From assembly GCA_030248225.1 (NCBI GenBank), contig JASANE010028039.1, positions 46,948-110,947 on the forward strand: a stretch of DNA of 64,000 bases. The letters are read 5' to 3'. Both the position numbers and the translations under genes were made by a program. The notes under the pieces are model-generated. The model saw only the letters and a list, made by a program, of their open reading frames with translations, had not been told where the DNA came from and made no database searches. Source of the stretch: Trileptium ribeirensis. Taxonomy: Eukaryota; Nematoda; Enoplea; Enoplida; Thoracostomopsidae. Below are positions 58,159 to 64,000 of this stretch, in pieces (position 1 is the first letter of the stretch; each line of letters opens with the position of its first letter).

Positions 58159-59240
58159 ATAAGGAATAAGGCAATCCTTATGAACACCTGATGAGTAGTC
58201 AAGGGCGACATGCATTGTCGTTTCCGCCGACAATTTGTGCTGTTTAGGGCCACTCACGCTCACTGCCCCAGTGCACATTGCATTGCCGCCTGCTAATAGC
58301 AGCCAAGTCGCTCTTCTAGAGAGTCCAATTGCCCCAGCAACATGTCAACCCAATCCCGGCGCATTCCCATTGCAATTATTGACGAACGCGGTATTAACTA
58401 CAGTAATCCCTGTACGTTGCAACGGCACGCAGTTTCTGAAAAGGTAATCCTAATCGGAAGGGAACCTTTATTCGGCAAACCCGCAGTGGGTGTTGGAACA
58501 CTCGGAGGGCAGCCCCTCCATCCAACTGACCTCGCGCTATCCACTATACCGCGCGGAGCTGGCAGAGGAGTAGGTGCGCTCGGACCATATATGTCGGGAG
58601 AACTTCGCTAGGCTTTTATCTCCGCTGCCCAAGGGCGCCCATTTCCCCAGCCTCGACTAGCTGAACATACCATGGCATCACGGCTGCGGAAAATGGAGAT
58701 GTCAACTTAATATCAATAAGCAGATCCCTGAGATCGGGAGAGGGAAAGCCAGGGCATTGAACTGACAGTAACCAAAATGGGCATTAAGCATAGACTTATC
58801 GCGGTTGATTTCGTTATAGATGCGACGAAGCTATAGCGACGGCGATCCCCACCTACTACGACTGCCAATAGGTGCGCAGCATACACCTGTGGTCCTTGGC
58901 GGCCATGCCTACCCGGCGGTACCGAGTTATCGTCTTCGTCCTGGGCCGCACGACGATATTGTCGGGCCGAAAGGGAAATACTAGGCCGGGCTCGCAAACG
59001 AAACAACGATGGCCAACGCATTCCAGCACAATAGACGGTGTCTGCTGAGCGCCACCGAACATTACCATCTGTGCGTGTTGGAACTGATGGGTTTCAGCAC
59101 CGGAACTGTGAAGGAACAAAGGAACTGGCCGAGGCTAACATATCGCCTAATGAGCTGCAACTCCACAGCATCGCTTTGCAACGCTCATTGCCGTGGAAGC
59201 GTCGGCGATGGATGACGTCCTACTGCACTCATCTAATGAG
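58159..59240 (+). other. Decayed coding-like stretch after RNase H, no integrase seen
   Basis: Protein-like pieces occur in several frames (58342-58611 with ERGINYSNPCTLQRHA and GTLGGQPLHPTDL; about 58990-59100 with MANAFQHNRRCLLSATEH). I looked for the HHCC finger and the DDE core of integrase and did not find them. Confidence 0.4.
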
Positions 59241-60016
59241 GCCGATATTATTGACCAAGTTCAGCGCGCCCGAGTATGCTGCGGAGTTGGAGGCCACCAG
59301 AAACTGGCCACTCTTCAACATGTCAATGGATAATTTTTGGGGGACTGGCTCGTCCTAGATCGAGTGCTGTTACTACCAAGAGTGTCAGACGCCACCGGCC
59401 GGCTACTGGAGGAAATCAGGGACTATAACCGAGAGGGCCTGGTGCGGTGGCCTCGAACTATCGTTGTGGGCGACAAGCGAGCCGCACCATTGCTTGATGT
59501 CACAGGCAGCTCAACTGGATGGTGTTCGCGCGGCCCCGCGCAACAATGGCGGACCTAGTCCGGTGAGCGCATGCCTTCATTACGCCCCAAACGGACTGCG
59601 TGGTCATCATGGGCGGCCCTGACGAAGCAAAACATGACGATCGAACGGCATTTCCGTTCCTGCAGCGCTCAGCTAAAGGACCTTGGGCGACACTTAAAGG
59701 TCGTCTTCGTGAGGGTGCCGTGGTCTTCGTCGCTCCGCAACCGCCGCGCTGGAGCACCACCGAGAAATCCGGTGCAGGGCTGGTTGCTGCACTACGCGCG
59801 CAAGTACTGCGCCTAGCCCAGGAACATCGAATCCTGTGCCACGCTGTCGCTCCGGCTTGGCCCGCGCCGTTATTGACACCTGAGACAGGGAGTCCGATCC
59901 GACCGCTCAACCGGGCGGGAATTCATCCGCGAGGGATCGAGCCGCAGATGGCCCTTACGGATGATGAGGAGTTGATCGCCGGGGTGTTTTATCTCATCCA
60001 GCGTATCAGATCCTAG
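59241..60016 (+). pseudogene. SGNH (GDSL-like) hydrolase domain remnant
   Basis: In frame from 59241: ADIIDQVQRARVCCGVGGHQ and, after a TAA, LLEEIRDYNREGLVRWPR then TIVVGDKRAAPLL (block I, normally GDS) and WCSRG. After a frame change come ATMADLVR, FITPQTDC, VVIMGGPDEA (block III, normally GGTND), VVFVAPQPPRWS, and LNRAGIHPRG near 59915 (block V, normally DGIHP), with stop at 60014. The order and spacing of the three blocks fit the SGNH fold. Ser, Asn and Asp of the catalytic set are replaced (Lys, Asp, Ala); only the His remains. Whether it belongs to the same element as gag and pol is inference from position. Confidence 0.5.
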
Positions 60017-61892
60017 CGCCCGAAGGAGCAGGAAGATGGCGAAAAGGAAACCTAGAACGCTGCGGAAACCTTCTGGAGCATGTGCGTACCTCAGGTAGAG
60101 AGGGAGCCAGAGGGCCAGCCGGGTTCAATAGAAAGCCACGACCCTCTGGAGCTTAGGGAGCAACACTCTTATAAAAAAAACCAAGAACCGGAAATTGGAA
60201 GTATGCATATTACAAAATACGGAGAAAACCCAAGCAGGCGCAGCGAGAATAGATCCCCACCATATAAATAGGGGGTCCAAGGAAGCTATAGTGTTATGAA
60301 TGGACAACCGCGTTCAGCAACGCAGTGACAGCGGAGGCAGATAAGCTGGAGACAGTCTTGGTAGACGGTTAACAACAGTCAGACTGTACCTCCTGCCCGA
60401 TGGGGAATCCTTGCGTTCACCAATGATCCCGACCCATCATGCGGATCTTGCTCAGCCATACGTTCCCTTCTTATTGCCGGAAGAGCTTGCGCAACCGAGT
60501 TAGCCAACTAGTATGCGATGCAGCGTTGGAACATTTAACGCTTTGTACGCCAGGACTCGAAACGCGAGCATCAAGGCGAGACACTGATAGCAAGAAGGGA
60601 AGTTAGGCCTAGGTTGAGCGACTTACTAGAGCGCTAGTCGAAAATTAAGCAGTCACAGGAAGTGTAAGCGATTAAGGTGAGCCACCGAGACTTGCACAGG
60701 TACGAAATAAGGGCCTGAATGGCTATCTACAAATAACGAGCCTCACCGAACAACCTATAATAGAACTATAAAATCCTAACTTAAAGCATAACTACCAAAT
60801 CAATTAGTACCTAGGGCACATTGAAGCTATAGGGCTACTGCCTTCCCAAAATTTGGAGTCAGTAAAATATAACCCCAACTACGAACTATTTGACAGGATT
60901 GTAAATGGGTCCATTAGTGAGATTTTAATGTGGGGGAATTTCTGGGGATAGGCGCCCCGGCAGCCGGACCTTTTCCTGGGATTTACCACAAAAATAGCCC
61001 CTAGGACCCGTTTTAGAAGCCAACATGGAGGTACGTGTTATGTATATTATAAAAATATGAATGTTTATGTTCTATGGTAATGGTTGTAAAATGTGGCACA
61101 TAAATCTCATGGACATCAAATAGCGAATTCCGAGAAAACTTTTCAAGGACTCAAAACAAACAAACCATAGCAAAATATTTAAACCCATAAGAGAAAACTT
61201 CCAAAATTACCGAATAATGAGGGAGAAGGGACGCGTTTTTGGTGATAATTAAGCAAATTGAACGTCCTTCTACCCTCATTGTAATAAACTTTTGGGAAAT
61301 TTTGTGGAAAATTTTTGAAATTTAGTGTAATTTTAAACCCAAACGGGCTAATTTTCAAATTTCACACTAATTTTACTTAATTGACATCAAGGACTGTATA
61401 TCACATGAGATTAATCACGCAAAATTTTCACTTTCTTAAACATATCTCAACAAATTCAATTTCCACCTTAAGTAAGGAGTCTATAAAATCCAAAAATATT
61501 TAAGAGATGTAACAGCCCGAATTTTCATACCAGTTTTATGATACTCAAAGTAGTGCAAAAATAAGGCCAAATTCGGCTCTGAACGGGCGATCGGATACCG
61601 GTGGAGCGTGATCGTGTTATCAATCGGTGTATAAATTCATTGTTCAATAAATTAAATGTATTGCTATTGTACTGTACGTATGGTCACACTCCACCAGGCC
61701 GAGATGCGAGGAGTGATTTCGCATCATAACGGAACTTTCATTAAAATAAATTGTAGGCATCCGATCGGCTCTAAGGGAACACCGGCTAGGTGATGATATT
61801 GGGGGCCCATGTCACCTTTAGGGGCTTCCCGTTTCCAGCAGGAAAATTATATTTTGTATATGTGTGTCTTGTATAAATAGACACACACATTT
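60017..61892. other. Region after the SGNH-like remnant; possible 3' end of the element
   Basis: 60080-60600 still has short protein-like pieces (LAFTNDPDPSCGSCSAIRSL near 60412). From 60640 on it is AT-rich. TGTAACAGCCC at 61508 may mark the second LTR. A 9-base stem hairpin (TGTGTGTCT..AGACACACA) lies at 61861-61887. No complete gene. Confidence 0.35.
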
Positions 61893-62222
61893 CAGTTTCC
61901 TATTTCCCAAGTTTCCCGTTTCCACATTTTCCAGTTTCCCGTTTCCACATTTTCCAGTTTCCCACATTTTCCCGTTTCCCCAATATTTTTCACAAAGACG
62001 AGATGTGAACGGAAAGCTGGAAAATGTTGGAAACGGGAAAATGTGGGAAACGGGAATTAAGAAATTGATAAAAAGTTGGAAACGGGAAACGGAGATTAGT
62101 TCTCAAGTTTCCCGTTTCCCACATTTTCCCGTTTCCCGAGTTTCCCGTTTCCCTATTTTATGCAGTTTCCACTTTCCCGTTTCCCTACTTTATGTAGTTT
62201 CCAAATACTTTCCCGTTTCCCA
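61893..62222. repeat. Minisatellite with an inverted middle part
   Basis: Built from TTTCCCGTTTCC and CACATTTTCC-type units. Plus orientation at 61893-61985, reverse complement (GGAAACGGGAAAATGTGG) at about 62011-62097, plus orientation again at 62105-62222. The 121-codon frame over it is a repeat translation (FPVS, FPHF) and not a gene. Confidence 0.9.
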
Positions 62223-62229
62223 CCTTTAG

Positions 62230-63757
62230 CGACTCTCTGGTATCCGTTAGCCTGTCCTTGCCGGTTGTTATACATAGCGGGTTGTCGGTTACCTGCGTAA
62301 TATTCAGGACCACGAACGTTATTAGCAAAACCTGGGGGTGGGCGGTTCAACTTTGATATCCTGGTTGATTCAAACTCGGCGGTTTCCTCCATGCGCGTCA
62401 CGTCTTCGGTGGACAGCTCCGGTCTCGAAGCGGCGAGGCGGAGGTTGTTGAGGACCTCCACGGCCCATAGGATAGTTATCGTTTCGTGGATAGGCTCCTC
62501 CGTAGTTCCTCGGTTGGTACTGCATTGGCTCTCGACGCATGGCACCAGAGGCGTAAACTGGCGCAGGTTCGGCGTTGCGCGGTACGTTGTTAGCGGCCGG
62601 CGGATAGCGTGCGGGATGCGGGCAATCGCGCATGACATGTCCTGGTCGCGCCAGCGATAGCGGTGGTATGCGGCATCGGCAAACACGGTGGCGCGGCAGG
62701 TGAACCAGGCACAAACGGCGGCGCAAGTGCATTTAGTTGGCGCGTGTTCTCTGCTCGTTTGTCGATTACGTCTAATAACCGACTAATCGTATCACTATTA
62801 CTAGTGTTTGCCTTACGGTGTTCCTCTATCATGGTCTGGAGTTGTGTGATCAGACCTTCACCTCCCTCCTCAAGGAGCGAGTTTACTGTTTTGGTGCGGG
62901 GCTTGCTAGTAACCGAAGCGTCTGGGTCGGGGCAAGCAGCGTTTGCATCTTCGTACCGCTTAGCAACAGCTACTGTGTCTCTGAACGTCTCGCACTCGTG
63001 AATTTGGTTAAGGACTTGCCTGCGCACTTCGGGTCGTAAACCCCTCTGAAAGAACATACGAAGCATAGTGTCCCTCTGCTCATCTTCCATGTCAGGGAAG
63101 GCACGATCACAAAACTTCTGCAGGGTTCTGGCCTCCGTACATTGCGACTGGTTCGTTTGTTCCTTGTTGCCTAGTACAAAGTCCTGATAGTGATTTCTCA
63201 GGCCTACCGAGGAAAGACGAAAACAAAAAGCGTAAGTTAGCGGGGCAAGTCCTAACGAAAGCTTTGACGCTTCGCCGGTGGAAGGCCTTCGAAGGCCTCC
63301 CTCGCCGGTCCACGCAAGAGCAGCAGGTACGCAAATTAGCTTCCGACGATCGTCCCAACCATTGGCGTTGGCGAGACGATTGTACATGCGAACCCAATCT
63401 TTGAAATCCTGACCTCCGGGTTTCCCATCGAAGGTCGGCATGTCCCATGTAGCGGTATCATACGAGGACCGGTGGACTGGGTGGTTAAGTGGTGCAAGGT
63501 AGCCATTAGTGGCACTTGCGTCCGCGCCGAGCGCTTCGGCGAAGTCTCCACGACGTAAATGTCCGGTCGGTCGAGGTGGTGGCGGTGTGACGGTCGCTCG
63601 CCGGCAGTTGCGGCCGGTCGAGTTGATGCATCTGTACGGTGTCCTCCATCGGTCCATCACTCGCACCGAAGAAGTGACTAGTCTCCAAGTCTCCGTTGTG
63701 ATTTACGTTAGGGGTCGTCATTTCACCTGTTGATTGTTCCTCAATATCGGTGCAGAG
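62230..63757 (-). pseudogene. Gypsy-type gag remnant, minus strand
   Basis: The main frame (62590-63666) reads TWDMPTFDGKPGGQDFKDWV, ANGWDDRRKL, then NHYQDFVLGNKEQTNQ, RDTMLRMFFQRGLRPEVRRQ and coiled-coil-like text. The likely start ATG (63719-63721, MTTPNVNHNG) is in another frame. The zinc knuckle near 62640-62700 keeps RPGHVMRDC, but its first Cys pair is displaced by an extra base and about 21 extra bases. The tail (ANNVRGPEYYAGNRQPAMYN) is in a third frame and runs straight into the minisatellite. A 16-base palindrome AGGCCTTCGAAGGCCT lies at 63283-63298 where capsid text is disturbed. No pol follows on this strand inside the window. Confidence 0.8.
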
Positions 63758-64000
63758 CAAGTTAATCCCGGTTTACGCAGCGGCTACAAGTAGTTATTAA
63801 CCAGGCGTTCAAATTCGGCAAAACTTGATAAGGCAAGCCTAAATTTCCTTTGTTTAGTAGCAAAAGACAAGAAGTATTGAAAAACAAAAACCCACACAAG
63901 CTTATCACTGTTGTGAAACCTCAACGATCCTGGCTAGCACCAAAGCAGTCGACCTGAGCAACAGATTAATTGTCGGTTAAAGTCACGAACGCTATAAAAT
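63758..64000 (-). other. Leader region of the minus-strand gag
   Basis: Short frames only. By position it should hold the untranslated leader and primer binding site of the second element, but no such site was identified and the window ends here. Confidence 0.4.

Noticed and set aside
58159..59900. Integrase (HHCC and DDE) expected after RNase H
   Set aside because: No such motif was found; the readable downstream domain looks SGNH-like instead.
61864..62229. 121-codon plus frame
   Set aside because: It is the translation of the TTTCCCG minisatellite (FPVS/FPHF repeats).
1..64000. CRISPR arrays, bacterial operons, rRNA genes
   Set aside because: None is compatible with the sequence; the repeats are tandem, lack unique spacers, and coding sequence is split by introns.

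Overview
The window looks like animal nuclear DNA. Split coding exons with GT-AG borders are separated by long AT-rich introns full of decayed retrotransposons and DNA transposons. There is no bacterial-style gene packing, no ribosome binding site pattern, no CRISPR, and no rRNA or tRNA gene that I could recognise. The non-LTR elements (RTE-like and CR1-like), the gypsy-type gag genes and one 39-base intron suggest an invertebrate, possibly a flatworm. That placement is inference and not firm.

Region 1, about 1 to 46 kb. The main content is a host gene on the minus strand, found by chaining splice sites and reading phase. Eighteen exon candidates run from 46116 down to the stop codon at 6629. 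Most are tiny (17 to 95 bases). Each exon's exit phase equals the next exon's entry phase, and the chain without the most 5' candidate gives 511 codons including the stop. I cannot name the protein. It is Ser/Thr-rich and acidic upstream, basic and charged downstream, and its last exon carries an exact in-frame 105-base duplication. The 5' end was not found.

The introns hold most of the mobile elements. There is one complete hAT-like non-autonomous transposon with a perfect 8-base target duplication (27443-28612), one inverted copy (15611-16749) and one cut-off copy at the window start. RTE remnants lie at 2609-4395, 17927-18356, 20046-20291 and 31708-32925, and CR1-like remnants at 30556-31185 (minus) and 41990-43507 (plus). 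There are also several short repeat families, and a plus-strand decayed coding tract of unknown identity at 29067-30559.

Region 2, about 47.5 to 61.5 kb, has a more balanced base composition and holds a wrecked LTR-type retroelement on the plus strand. In order it has a gag with a zinc knuckle (50281-51784), a repeat-rich stretch, a 300-codon reading frame with two stops (53990-54880), a stretch with a signal-peptide-like start and a membrane-anchor-like end (55150-57113), a pol fragment with RT thumb and RNase H (57720-58158), and a degenerate SGNH-hydrolase-like domain (59241-60016). This order is not the usual gag-pol-env.

Region 3, 61.5 to 64 kb, has a mirror-inverted minisatellite built on TTTCCCG units. 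It runs straight into the tail of a second, minus-strand gypsy-type gag (62230-63757). Every retroelement gene here is broken by stops or frameshifts. The host exons are the only coding sequence in the window that appears intact.
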